Source of the DNA: G963702155 sp963702155
GTDB taxonomy: Bacteria > Pseudomonadota > Alphaproteobacteria > Micavibrionales > Micavibrionaceae
NCBI GenBank assembly: GCA_963702155.1
Contig: OY969717.1
Location: 1,116,001 to 1,180,000, forward strand
Length of the DNA stretch: 64,000 nt
Direction of reading: 5' to 3'
The notes beneath the pieces were generated by a model, which saw only the letters and a program-made list of their open reading frames with translations, was not told where the DNA came from and ran no database searches. A program made the translations under genes and the position numbers. This document shows, piece after piece, positions 51,894-61,107 of this stretch. Every line of letters starts with the position of its first letter. Position 1 is the first letter of the stretch.

Positions 51894-53720
51894 ATGGCTG
51901 ACAACGACGATATCAAAAGTGACAGCATAATAATTAAAGGCAACGTGTTTGGCGCGCATAATTCTCAAGCGGACCAAATAGCCGCTTACAATCTTCAGAA
52001 CAGCACGCGCAACAATAGCGGCCTTATGAACAGCAGCGCGGGATCAGGTGCCGGCACAATTTCGCTCGCCGATCAGGAAGAAAAAGATAAAAATAATGGC
52101 AATAGATTGGTTACCCAACTTGCTCTGCTCAACGCTCAGCTTGACGCTTTAATACAATCACGCGACGCCGCTAATGAAATTTTGCAAGGCCTCATAAAAG
52201 ACAAAGACGAAGCTGGAAAAGCTTTGGAAGATTCAAACCAGCGCCTTGAAAATTTGGGTGAGCAAACAGCAATTGTCGCAACACAAGTGGGAGCGCTCAA
52301 AACGCAAGATAATCAAGAAACTGCGCTTATTATAGAATCTCAAGCAGATCTTAATAAAAAAGAAAACTTGATCGCCAAAGTCGAAACATTTGAAGCACGA
52401 GATATTGACCTGATTGCCGAGGCCAAACTAGATCTTGAACAAAAAACTGAAAACTATGATCAAATTTCTTCATCGTTGGACGAAGCGCAAGCTTTAAATC
52501 AGACACAACAATTAGATCTGGCCGCAAGTGGTGTAATTACTGTCGCTTTAAATGGCGAATCCGGCACACATTTTGTTATCAGCGAAACAAATGCGGATAA
52601 CGAAATAACATATTATACATCAAATATGGATGGTGAGAAAATCGAAATCACCGACTCTGATTCCATTACACATATTCAGGAGCAGCTGAATAATGACGGC
52701 CTTTTGTTAAACGATGCTGACGATAGCACCAAACAGAAAATCTCTGAATATCAGAAAACACAATCAAATATCGACGCTCTTAATATGCAAATGCAAGAGG
52801 CCGAAATACAAAAGACAGATGCAGAATTAGCCCTTGTAGATGCAGAGCAAACTTTAGAAGTCGATCATGATTTAATTGCCAATCAAGGCCTTATTAATGA
52901 TCTCAGCGAGCAAATGTGCGATATACAAGGCACACTATTTACCCTTCAAAAACAAAATGATGTTACGAAAGCTGATCTTGCCCTAAAAACAGAAGAATTA
53001 AATACACTTAAACAACAGTTAGAAGGCGAACAAGCAAATAATACGGAACTGAGGGCGCGATATGATCAACTTTCTATTAAAGTTGAAGCACAAGAAAAGG
53101 TCGTAAATGACTTTAATAATCAAATCGCAGAAACAAAAAACGTTATTAATCGTGCCGAAACTGCGCTTGAAACATATGAGCAAACCCATAATATAAAGGC
53201 CGAATTAAAAGATGGTGCCGTTTGCGAAATTCCAAAAGAAATGAGCGCACAAGACATTAAAAACAATCTAGATGAAATGAACGCACTTTTGGATGAATTA
53301 CAAATCAAAGAAACAAAATTTGTAAATGTTGCTGATAACACTGAACAAACAAGTGCAGCACCTATTTCAAATACTCGGTCAGATTTATCAAACATCGGCG
53401 TCTCCCCATCCGGCAATCTTATAGATACAAATAATGGTCAACCGACTATTTTACCAGGCTTTACCACGCAACGCCCTGTTCCATCTTTTGCACGCGAGAT
53501 TGAAGGTCTTGAGGTTGGGTCTAAAAATATACTTGATCGAACCGCTGAAAATACTAATTTGTCCAATACATTTGGCGCAGCTGCGACTGCTACACCTTCA
53601 ACGCCGCTTCAGCCTGTACCCGATCTTGATCCAAACTCTCCGGCAAATTTAATGAACAATATTCGCCGCATGGAAATGCCAGAGGCGCTCATTAATAATA
53701 CGCCTGGTGGTATGGCTTAG
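51894..53720 (+). CDS. Large coiled-coil protein with GGMA tail
   Basis: The protein has 608 residues, acidic, with no signal peptide or membrane helix. Residues about 65-215 and 285-435 are long coiled coils; between them is a strand-rich insert of about 60 residues (VITVALNGESGTHFVISETN, then EITYYTSNMDGEKIEI). The last 130 residues are Pro/Thr/Asn-rich and unstructured, ending in ALINNTPGGMA; the next gene ends with almost the same tail. No family is recognised. It starts a plus-strand cluster with murein hydrolases between sucC and mdh, but a terminator follows it, so it can be transcribed alone. Confidence 0.7.
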   Translation: MADNDDIKSDSIIIKGNVFGAHNSQADQIAAYNLQNSTRNNSGLMNSSAGSGAGTISLADQEEKDKNNGNRLVTQLALLNAQLDALIQSRDAANEILQGLIKDKDEAGKALEDSNQRLENLGEQTAIVATQVGALKTQDNQETALIIESQADLNKKENLIAKVETFEARDIDLIAEAKLDLEQKTENYDQISSSLDEAQALNQTQQLDLAASGVITVALNGESGTHFVISETNADNEITYYTSNMDGEKIEITDSDSITHIQEQLNNDGLLLNDADDSTKQKISEYQKTQSNIDALNMQMQEAEIQKTDAELALVDAEQTLEVDHDLIANQGLINDLSEQMCDIQGTLFTLQKQNDVTKADLALKTEELNTLKQQLEGEQANNTELRARYDQLSIKVEAQEKVVNDFNNQIAETKNVINRAETALETYEQTHNIKAELKDGAVCEIPKEMSAQDIKNNLDEMNALLDELQIKETKFVNVADNTEQTSAAPISNTRSDLSNIGVSPSGNLIDTNNGQPTILPGFTTQRPVPSFAREIEGLEVGSKNILDRTAENTNLSNTFGAAATATPSTPLQPVPDLDPNSPANLMNNIRRMEMPEALINNTPGGMA

Positions 53721-53744
53721 GCTAAAATATCGAACTTATAAAAA

Positions 53745-53768
53745 ATTCCCCGTTTCGGGAATCTTTTT
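53745..53768 (+). terminator. Rho-independent terminator
   Basis: ATTCCC (53745-53750) pairs with GGGAAT (53757-53762), followed by CTTTTT. It ends the coiled-coil transcript 25 bases after the stop. Confidence 0.8.
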
Positions 53769-53790
53769 CCCAAAAAGAGACACGTAAAAA

Positions 53791-53820
53791 TTGACACACC
53801 CTTAAAAAATACCGTATAAT
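53791..53820 (+). promoter_or_regulatory. Consensus sigma-70 promoter
   Basis: TTGACA (53791-53796) and TATAAT (53815-53820) are both exact consensus hexamers with an 18-base spacer. Transcription would begin near 53827 and read the 53878 gene and the murein hydrolase gene behind it. Exact matches to both hexamers are rare in this window. Confidence 0.85.
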
Positions 53821-53877
53821 GCAGTTAATAAGAGAAAAAAGCGACTGCAACGACAGTCAAAAATAAAGGGTGTAAAT

Positions 53878-54456
53878 ATGATAAACGATACCGTAAATGG
53901 CGGTGGTGCGTCTTTTGATAACAGTTCTGTATCACAATCTCTAACAAATATGTTTAATCCTGTAACACAGGATACATCCCCGACCTTTGACCCGGAAGGC
54001 GGCAATCAATTTGTTACAGCACAATTAAATGATATTCCGCACATCATATATAAAGAGCCAATAACGGAGCGTTATATTTTCCGACCTGCTGATAATCCTA
54101 CCGACTATCAGGAAATAAAAGAGCCGGCAATTATTGCACAAATCAAGTCCAGCGAAACATCTGGAAAAATTACGCCATGGTTACCATCAAAATTTCCGGC
54201 AACACCGGAAGAAGAAGCACAATTTGAATTAACAAATACCGCCCTTGAATGGGAAGCCGGTCGCCAAACAACAACGGCCAAGGGGTTTATCAATTTTGTG
54301 ACGGCAGATCCAAATACGTATTCATCTCTATTTAATAATGTGGCATCTGATAATGTTGCCGCGCAAACTGTAGATTTAAAGACCGATATTATACTGCCTG
54401 CACCTACACATGAAGATTCTAACCCTGTTTTAAATAATTCAGGCGGCATGGCATAA
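53878..54456 (+). CDS. Small protein with GGMA tail upstream of the murein hydrolase
   Basis: The protein has 192 residues, without signal peptide or membrane segment. AAGGG is seven bases before ATG. The body has mixed strand-like segments (DIPHIIYKEPITERYIFRPA) and an acidic EEEAQFELTNTALEWEAG. The end SNPVLNNSGGMA closely matches the tail NNTPGGMA of the preceding coiled-coil protein although the rest is unrelated. No family is recognised. It lies 33 bases before the fused hydrolase gene and is probably cotranscribed with it. Confidence 0.65.
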   Translation: MINDTVNGGGASFDNSSVSQSLTNMFNPVTQDTSPTFDPEGGNQFVTAQLNDIPHIIYKEPITERYIFRPADNPTDYQEIKEPAIIAQIKSSETSGKITPWLPSKFPATPEEEAQFELTNTALEWEAGRQTTTAKGFINFVTADPNTYSSLFNNVASDNVAAQTVDLKTDIILPAPTHEDSNPVLNNSGGMA

Positions 54457-54489
54457 ACAAAAACACTGCGTTTTAATAAGGATAAATAC

Positions 54490-56271
54490 ATGGCGAAAAC
54501 GCCGACAGAAAACACCGAAACACACACACATCTTGCCCCGACAGCTTCGGGTGAGAACAGTGTTATTTCGTCTCAATTTTCTGCCGCTGCCAATCCGGCA
54601 GGAGTCTCAATTGAACCTGTAACCCCAAACGGCCCGGCCGCCCTCGGCACGCCGACTGTTCAAACAATACCCACATCCGATCTTGATCCCGAAACCAATA
54701 CGCTTGGTACATACGTGGATGCTGCCGCGCCCATGAACACCGCCGGCGTTTTAAATGGGGAAAAGCGCGAACACGATACAACCACACTTTACAGCGATGG
54801 CTGGAACCCCAACTACATCAATCCACATCAGGGATGGGACTTCCGTGATATATTTTCCAATTTTGGAAATTTCTTTAATTACTTGTTCAATGCGATTGCA
54901 GGGCCGCTAACCGGTGATACAATGGGCTTCGATATCTTAAATCAGGCACTTATGGGCCCTGATTTATCCGCCCCCTATGGCGTTGGTAAAGATGGTAAAC
55001 CTTTGGCATCTCCTTTTACAAATACAGGTGTAAACCCCGAAGTTGCAGAGAACACGACACCTGAAGATTTTGGCAAGAATTATCTAAGCCAAAACGATGC
55101 CCTGAACAACATGTTCACATTTATCATGAATTTGGAACAGGATGAAGTTGTCGAAGAACCGGACGGCGGCTACTCCAAATACGGTATTAACACACGCTGG
55201 CACCAAAAACCACACGAAGGCGAAGAGGCCGCGGCGTATAAAGAACGCGCAACCGAATGGTTGGATAATTTGAAAATGGCCGATGTTCTTACCATTTTTA
55301 AGGAAGAATACGCGCAAAAAATTGACTGGTCGATCATTGGCGTTGATAAAAATGATCCTGCGCAAATGGCCAATGTACCGCTTGGCCTTCAATTGGCTGT
55401 TATCGATACGGCATTCCATTGCGACCCGTCAGACGCGAACAGAATGCTTAAAGATGCATATGAGAAAAATGGCAATACTCTGGATGGGTTAACCGAAGCC
55501 GTTATAAAAGAACGTCAAGACCACAATGCCGGCCTTATCGCAAACGAACCCGACACATATAAAAAATTCGAAAACGGCTGGGACAACCGCATTAGTCAGT
55601 TACGCGAAAGAATCGGTGAGCTGGATGCCATAAATCAAGCCATCGCGTTCCAACCCGTTGATAATGAAACATTACATCTAAGCCGCCCTGTTGAGGACGA
55701 CCACGAAATAAGTGATACATTCAGATACAGGCATAAACATCCTGTAGAAGGTCGCCCACCCTCCATGCACCGTGGGGCAGATATTGCGGCCCCTATCGGC
55801 ACGGACTTGGAAGCCCAAGCGCAAGGTCGCGTAGTATATGCAGGCACATCGCAAGGATATGGAAATATTGTTGTTGTGCACTATGGTAATGGTGTTTACA
55901 CGATGGACGCGCATCTGGATAACGATAATGTCAAAACTGGCGATCTTCTTGAAGTCGGCCAAAAATACGCCGAAACCGGAAATACTGGAATAGGGTCAGG
56001 CGCACATCTTCATGCAGAAGTCTGGATTCAGCGCGGCAATCAAGCGATTACCATCGACCCGCAAGAAGCATGGAAAGCCGGAAACTTGTTTGATCAAAAC
56101 ACGCAAGAGCATTTAATTGCTGATGCCTTTGCCAAAGCACCAGAAGGCACGCTGGCAACATCAAACGCTTTTGTCGAGCGCGTTTTAAAAAATGGCATGG
56201 CATATAATCCGGATAGACCTGACGAACAACTCCTCGCCAGTGCCTCAATCCCGACCAATACCGGCCCATAA
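54490..56271 (+). CDS. Fused GH108-like muramidase and M23 endopeptidase
   Basis: The protein has 593 residues. Residues 1-200 are low in complexity, with no signal peptide. About 208-360 resembles the GH108/ZliS fold: LEQDEVVEEPDGGYSKYGIN, with Glu216 at the catalytic position, then a helix-rich part (DVLTIFKEEYAQKIDWSII). About 405-530 is an M23 (LytM) peptidase: zinc ligands His427 and Asp431 (MHRGADIAAPIG), the HLD motif near 475, and His506/His508 in GSGAHLHAEVW. One protein could thus cut both glycan and peptide of peptidoglycan. Without a signal peptide it would need another export route. AAGGA is seven bases before ATG. Confidence 0.85.
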   Translation: MAKTPTENTETHTHLAPTASGENSVISSQFSAAANPAGVSIEPVTPNGPAALGTPTVQTIPTSDLDPETNTLGTYVDAAAPMNTAGVLNGEKREHDTTTLYSDGWNPNYINPHQGWDFRDIFSNFGNFFNYLFNAIAGPLTGDTMGFDILNQALMGPDLSAPYGVGKDGKPLASPFTNTGVNPEVAENTTPEDFGKNYLSQNDALNNMFTFIMNLEQDEVVEEPDGGYSKYGINTRWHQKPHEGEEAAAYKERATEWLDNLKMADVLTIFKEEYAQKIDWSIIGVDKNDPAQMANVPLGLQLAVIDTAFHCDPSDANRMLKDAYEKNGNTLDGLTEAVIKERQDHNAGLIANEPDTYKKFENGWDNRISQLRERIGELDAINQAIAFQPVDNETLHLSRPVEDDHEISDTFRYRHKHPVEGRPPSMHRGADIAAPIGTDLEAQAQGRVVYAGTSQGYGNIVVVHYGNGVYTMDAHLDNDNVKTGDLLEVGQKYAETGNTGIGSGAHLHAEVWIQRGNQAITIDPQEAWKAGNLFDQNTQEHLIADAFAKAPEGTLATSNAFVERVLKNGMAYNPDRPDEQLLASASIPTNTGP

Positions 56272-56374
56272 ATTCCTATTTTAAAATACGCTTATACGTC
56301 CATGCATAAGAATAGATACCTTGTATCTTATTCATAATTAACATTTTTTTTACCTTCCCCCGCCATACTGGATA

Positions 56375-56404
56375 ATAACCGCAAAAATCTGCGGTTATTT
56401 TAAT
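56375..56404 (+). terminator. Strong rho-independent terminator
   Basis: AATAACCGCA (56375-56384) and TGCGGTTATT (56391-56400) pair perfectly with a six-base loop, followed by TTTT. It lies only 22 bases before the start of the transglycosylase gene. Confidence 0.85.
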
Positions 56405-56426
56405 GCTTAAATAATCTAGAAAACCA

Positions 56427-57350
56427 ATGATGGCTTCACTAAAATATTATATCGCGAAAACATCTACACTATGCGCCGCACTCGTATTTTTAAACACACC
56501 GATAGCGCACGCAAAAACTGAGTGTCATAGCGATAAAAGCATGACCGTAGAGATTACGGCAAAAAATAATTCCAACCTCGCACTCGCGCAATCCATGTCT
56601 ATCCACGTTAAAAACCGCGGCCTTGATCCCGCCGTAATCGATGGTATGTATAAGGCCAGCCTTAAAACTGGCGTAGATTTTAAACTCCTGCTTTTAAAAG
56701 CAAAAATAGAGAGCGATCTTGGTCGCGCAATTGAAGCAAAACATTCAACCGCACGCGGCGTTTTCCAGTATATTGAGCCAACATGGCTCATTTTAATGAA
56801 GCGATATGGCGCAGATATCGGCTATCCCCATTACGCAAAGGCAATCGACACAAGCCTTAAAGGTAATATCCCCCATATAAAAGGTAATAACAGGTTTTTA
56901 AGGGCGGAAATTCTCGCACTTCGTTATGATCCCGAAGTGTCTGCATTGATTAAAACCAAACAAATCCATGAAGAAACAAGAATGCTGGAACATTACAAAG
57001 GGCAAAAAGCTACGATCACCGATCATTATATCTCTCACATGCTTGGCCTGCCCTTATCAAAAACCTTATATAAAATGCGGAAATCCGGCTCCGGCACGGC
57101 TATTGCCTACATGAAAAATCCAGCCATGCGCGAAGCTGCAAAATTGAACCGCCCGTTTTTCTTCCGGGGTAAAAAGCCGCTCGGCGCCCGCGATGTCTAT
57201 AAAAAATTCCAGAACAAAGTCGCATATGAATTAAAGGCGCTCGAACAAACATCTCGCAAAATTAACAATGAGATAAGCCTACAACGTGAAACCTGCGCTT
57301 TGATACGAACCGTAACACGCACACGCGCCCCAACCAGAATCTCGATATAA
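56427..57350 (+). CDS. Exported lytic transglycosylase (SLT-like)
   Basis: The protein has 307 residues and a signal peptide of about 29 residues (TLCAALVFLNTPIAHA). The lysozyme-like domain follows: Glu95 in LLKAKIESDLGRA is the probable catalytic residue, and ARGVFQYIEPTWLIL (109-123) matches the family's Gly-x-x-Gln-x-x-Pro-x-Thr-Trp region. It should cut peptidoglycan glycan strands to 1,6-anhydro products in the periplasm. The C-terminal 120 residues are basic and unassigned. It follows the fused hydrolase gene, but a strong terminator stands between them, so it depends on read-through or on its own promoter. Confidence 0.85.
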   Translation: MMASLKYYIAKTSTLCAALVFLNTPIAHAKTECHSDKSMTVEITAKNNSNLALAQSMSIHVKNRGLDPAVIDGMYKASLKTGVDFKLLLLKAKIESDLGRAIEAKHSTARGVFQYIEPTWLILMKRYGADIGYPHYAKAIDTSLKGNIPHIKGNNRFLRAEILALRYDPEVSALIKTKQIHEETRMLEHYKGQKATITDHYISHMLGLPLSKTLYKMRKSGSGTAIAYMKNPAMREAAKLNRPFFFRGKKPLGARDVYKKFQNKVAYELKALEQTSRKINNEISLQRETCALIRTVTRTRAPTRISI

Positions 57351-57352
57351 AA

Positions 57353-57377
57353 AAGCGCTCTTATTAAAAAAGCGCTT
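57353..57377. terminator. Terminator between transglycosylase and mdh
   Basis: AAGCGCT (57353-57359) and AGCGCTT (57371-57377) pair over seven bases. A T-run of six follows on the minus strand, so it mainly ends mdh; the convergent transglycosylase may also use it. Confidence 0.75.
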
Positions 57378-57405
57378 CTTATAAATAACGGTCGCAGACT
57401 TTATT

Positions 57406-58347
57406 TTAAAGTGATTCAACCAATTCCTTAACAGCCGCAACCGAGCTATCAAACATCGCTTGCTCATCATCATTAAGCGTAATTTCGATAATTTTCTCAA
57501 CCCCGTCTTTACCGATGATCACCGGCACACCAATATAAAGACCTTCAACACCATATTCACCGGTAAGCTTGGCCGCACATGGCAATACGCGCTTTTTATC
57601 TTTCAAATAACTCTCCGCCATGACAATCGCGCTAGACGCAGGCGCGTAATATGCCGACCCTGTTTTAAGCAACGCCACAATCTCCCCGCCACCTTTACGC
57701 GTGCGATCAATAATGGCATCAATTTTATCTTGACTGGTCCATCCCATTTTAACGCAATCGGGAAGCGGTATACCCGCAATGGTTGAATAACGCTGTAACG
57801 GCACCATGCTATCGCCATGACCGCCCAAAACAAACGCGCTCACATCTTCAACTGAAACTTTAAACTCGTCAGCCAAGAAATAACGAAACCGCGCAGAATC
57901 AAGAACACCGGCCATGCCTACAACTTTTTTGGCATCAAATCCGGTTACACGCTGCATCACTTCAACCATTGCATCAAGCGGGTTGGTAATAACGATTACA
58001 AACGCATCCGGTGCATATTTTTTGATATTCTCACCCACAGTTTTGATAATGCCGGTATTTATACCCACCAAATCATCACGGCTCATCCCCGGTTTACGCG
58101 GAACACCGGCGGTTACAATAATAACATCCGACCCTTCAATCGCGTTATAATCATTACTGCCCAAATAATCGCAATCAAATCCTTCAACCGGTGCAGATTC
58201 GGACAAATCAAGCCCCTTCCCCTGCGGCATACCCTCGGCAATATCCACCAGCGCGACATCCCCAAGCTCTTTCAAACCCGCCAAATGCGCAAGTGTCCCG
58301 CCAATCATTCCCGCGCCAATCAAACCGATCTTATTTCTGCGTGCCAT
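57406..58347 (-). CDS. mdh: Malate dehydrogenase
   Basis: This enzyme oxidises malate to oxaloacetate with NAD in the TCA cycle. The Rossmann motif IGLIGAGMIGGTLAHLAG, the active-site loop GVPRKPGMSRDDL, ITNPLDAM and the catalytic GGHGDSMVPL are all conserved; this is the LDH-like type common in alphaproteobacteria. The length of 313 residues is normal. AAAGGGG lies about 10 bases upstream of the ATG. The usual neighbour sucC is 6 kb away because the murein-hydrolase cluster stands between them. Confidence 0.97.
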   Translation of the reverse strand: MARRNKIGLIGAGMIGGTLAHLAGLKELGDVALVDIAEGMPQGKGLDLSESAPVEGFDCDYLGSNDYNAIEGSDVIIVTAGVPRKPGMSRDDLVGINTGIIKTVGENIKKYAPDAFVIVITNPLDAMVEVMQRVTGFDAKKVVGMAGVLDSARFRYFLADEFKVSVEDVSAFVLGGHGDSMVPLQRYSTIAGIPLPDCVKMGWTSQDKIDAIIDRTRKGGGEIVALLKTGSAYYAPASSAIVMAESYLKDKKRVLPCAAKLTGEYGVEGLYIGVPVIIGKDGVEKIIEITLNDDEQAMFDSSVAAVKELVESL

Positions 58348-58487
58348 GATATCTTTACCCCTTTATAGAATTTAAAATTTTGTTATTCAGTATCATAAGA
58401 AATACAGACTTTATAAAAGCTTAGCAAGAGCGAGCGCCATAAAACACATTAAAAATATGTGATTTCTTCGGTAAACAAAGTTGCTTT

Positions 58488-59891
58488 TCAAATCCCTATA
58501 AACTCAAGTTGCCACAAAATATCATCATCATCCATCGGATATAAATGCCCCTCTTTAGGATAAATTAACTTTGCGGGCTGAATATGCGCCATATCTTTTT
58601 GTAATTGAAGCGCAAGCCTCATTGTAAGTCCCGCTTTCCATGCAATCGCAACAACCGAACGCGACGAGCTGCTATCAAAAACTGACCGTATCGTATTTAC
58701 ATCTGTGCGGCATAAAAGACCTAGCGCTTCACAGACAAAATCATAATCCCGCATGGCCAGTGCATCCGAGATGGTGTCCTCGCCAATCCGCCCCTCTTCC
58801 AACATTTGAGCCAGCCGCGCTTTGGTAACATCACTTTTATCATAGGTCTTTTTTTCATCCGTATCGGACTTGGCTTTTGCCAAATCCCGATCATTAACAA
58901 AATCAATACGCCGCCGAACAATGGCCGATATATCTTCAATCGTTTCCTGATCAAAATCAGATCGTCCGATTAAAACGTCCGCCACCGATTGATCAACAAA
59001 TCCCGCCAAATCCCGCGCAATGGATACCGGCAACCCTTTTCGCATTGCAATCGGCTTCTGCCATTCCGGCCATGTCCGCGATCTTTCAACAATCTCATTC
59101 AAACTTTCGAGCGATATTATCGCACCTTCGTTTTTAATTAAAATAAGACCTGATTTTTGGATATCGTCATGGTTAATAATCGCTTGTGATACATCCGTGC
59201 TCACCTCTGCCCGCCCCGCAATGGCCCGCGCCGCCCATGCCGATGGATGCTCTAGCAAAATCGAAAGTAAATCTTCATCGGATAATGCCGCGCACGCTTG
59301 TAAAATCGGCTCTGATACGTCCCGTTCAATATCCCGCGCCAATCGTGCCGCAACTTTTGGCGGGGTAAACGCATTATCCTTAAGCGTTGCAGTCAACGCC
59401 TTGCGCACTTTCAAAACCTCATCCAGCGCAAGTGTGCCCAACGCCTGCACCACATATGCATAAAGCTGGCTGGTCTGATCCTCAGATAAATCGGGAAGCA
59501 GTTTTACAAGCCTTGCCGCCAACGCAAGTCGCACATCCAGATCAGCATCTTTCGCTAAAACCGGCGTGACCTGCACCGGCATTGCCTCATTTTCAACAAC
59601 CGCCCGCCGCACCTTGGCATCCGGATCATGCCCCGCCAGATAATACAAAATCTCCCGATTAGTTTCCGTATCGGCCGCCAAGCCCATGCGCTCATCAAAT
59701 TTACCAAATCGCGCTTTGTTTTTTTGTTGTTTGAGCGCCGCGTTCTCTGCCGCATCCACATAATAGGGTTCATCCAAAAGGGCCGCTTTTGTACTTTCAA
59801 AAACGTCTCCATCACCCGGTCGCGCGGCTTGTTTGGTATGTTTGATTTGTAGAGCTTTTTTTCGCTTAAAAATTTTGAATAAAAAATCCAT
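58488..59891 (-). CDS. DUF2336 repeat protein
   Basis: The protein has 467 residues, soluble, with many alpha-helical HEAT-like repeats: EILYYLAGHDPDAKVRRAVV, then DLDVRLALAARLVKLLPDLS, then a second repeat series. This layout is that of DUF2336, a family confined largely to alphaproteobacteria and of unknown role. The first 30 residues are basic and polar. It stands alone, between mdh and zapE on the same strand, with AT-rich gaps on both sides and no clear terminator. Confidence 0.85.
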   Translation of the reverse strand: MDFLFKIFKRKKALQIKHTKQAARPGDGDVFESTKAALLDEPYYVDAAENAALKQQKNKARFGKFDERMGLAADTETNREILYYLAGHDPDAKVRRAVVENEAMPVQVTPVLAKDADLDVRLALAARLVKLLPDLSEDQTSQLYAYVVQALGTLALDEVLKVRKALTATLKDNAFTPPKVAARLARDIERDVSEPILQACAALSDEDLLSILLEHPSAWAARAIAGRAEVSTDVSQAIINHDDIQKSGLILIKNEGAIISLESLNEIVERSRTWPEWQKPIAMRKGLPVSIARDLAGFVDQSVADVLIGRSDFDQETIEDISAIVRRRIDFVNDRDLAKAKSDTDEKKTYDKSDVTKARLAQMLEEGRIGEDTISDALAMRDYDFVCEALGLLCRTDVNTIRSVFDSSSSRSVVAIAWKAGLTMRLALQLQKDMAHIQPAKLIYPKEGHLYPMDDDDILWQLEFIGI

Positions 59892-59992
59892 AAGCCATAA
59901 CTCTACCTCACCATAAAGCCTAGCTCCACGCCTAAAATATAAAATCTAAAAAAAGCTTATTAATATTTTAAAAAAAACATTCTGTACTAAGA

Positions 59993-61096
59993 CTAAACGC
60001 TCTGCATTTCATTCAAACGGCTTACTGTCCGCTGAAATTCGAAGCCATGGTCGCGACCCTTATAAATATCCTCTGCCGGAACCGCCGCTGTTACAACCAA
60101 CTTCGTCTCCGCCTCATAAAGTGAATCAATAAGGGTCATTAAACGCTTGGCTTCATTACGCTTTTCTTTGGGCAGAACAGGCACGTCTTCTAAAAACACC
60201 GTGTGATACCGCTCGGCGATGGCAATATAGTCTTCCGCACCATACGCATTCTCGCAGATTTCTGAAAAACTGAATCGCGCTGCTCCGTCCGCCGCACGCG
60301 GTATAACTACATTACGCCCTTTTACTTTGATAAACTCGCGATGTATGGGCGCGCCTTGGGTTAATTTTGCAAAGACCTTATCTGCATGCGCTTTCGCATC
60401 CGCCCCAAGCGGATAAAAATACATCCCCTCCTCCCGCAGAAACCTTGACCGATAATCTGTATCGCTATCCAGATGAATAACCTGCATATGCTTCTTCAAA
60501 AGCTCGATAAAAGGGGTAAACCGGTCACGCTGCAACCCGCCCTCATAAAGGCGATCCGGCGGCCAGTTAGAGGTCGAAACCACAACCACACCCAAATCAT
60601 AAAGCGCGGTAAAAAGCCGCCCCAAAATCATCGCATCCGCGACATCCGTAACATGAAACTCATCAAAACATAGAACCCGCGCCCGCGCATGGATAAGCGC
60701 GGCCAATGAAGGCACAAGACTATCAACATTCCCCCGAAAGTGCGCTTCATTTCGGCGACTATGAAAATAATCATGCGTTTCAATCATAAATGCATGAAAA
60801 TGCACACGCCGCTTTTTAATACCTTGCGGCAATGTCGAATAAAATAAATCCATCAACATGGATTTCCCCCTACCCACATCTCCATACATATAAATCCCTT
60901 GAATAACATCATCCTTAAAACCCAGCAGATTTTTAAAGCGGCTTTGCCATGTCTGGGCTTGCTCATATCGCGCACTAACTCGTGCATGAAGATGGTTCAA
61001 CGCATGAACAGCCTTCTCTTGCACCGGATCGGGTTGAAGCAATCCAGTCTTAATTTTCTCTTTATATAATTTCTGCGGAGTGGGTCGATGCGGCAT
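59993..61096 (-). CDS. zapE: AFG1-like cell division ATPase ZapE
   Basis: ZapE is an AFG1-type ATPase that supports Z-ring function in E. coli; alphaproteobacterial members lie near mdh, as here. Walker A GDVGRGKS is at 72-79, Walker B in VLCFDEFHVTD, with sensor VVVSTSNWPPDRLYEGGLQR downstream, and the C-terminal part (LPKEKRNEAKRLMTLIDSLY) is typical. At 367 residues the length is normal. It follows tatC by 11 bases and could belong to its transcript. Confidence 0.93.
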   Translation of the reverse strand: MPHRPTPQKLYKEKIKTGLLQPDPVQEKAVHALNHLHARVSARYEQAQTWQSRFKNLLGFKDDVIQGIYMYGDVGRGKSMLMDLFYSTLPQGIKKRRVHFHAFMIETHDYFHSRRNEAHFRGNVDSLVPSLAALIHARARVLCFDEFHVTDVADAMILGRLFTALYDLGVVVVSTSNWPPDRLYEGGLQRDRFTPFIELLKKHMQVIHLDSDTDYRSRFLREEGMYFYPLGADAKAHADKVFAKLTQGAPIHREFIKVKGRNVVIPRAADGAARFSFSEICENAYGAEDYIAIAERYHTVFLEDVPVLPKEKRNEAKRLMTLIDSLYEAETKLVVTAAVPAEDIYKGRDHGFEFQRTVSRLNEMQSV

Positions 61097-61107
61097 AAAA
61101 AAGGCGG

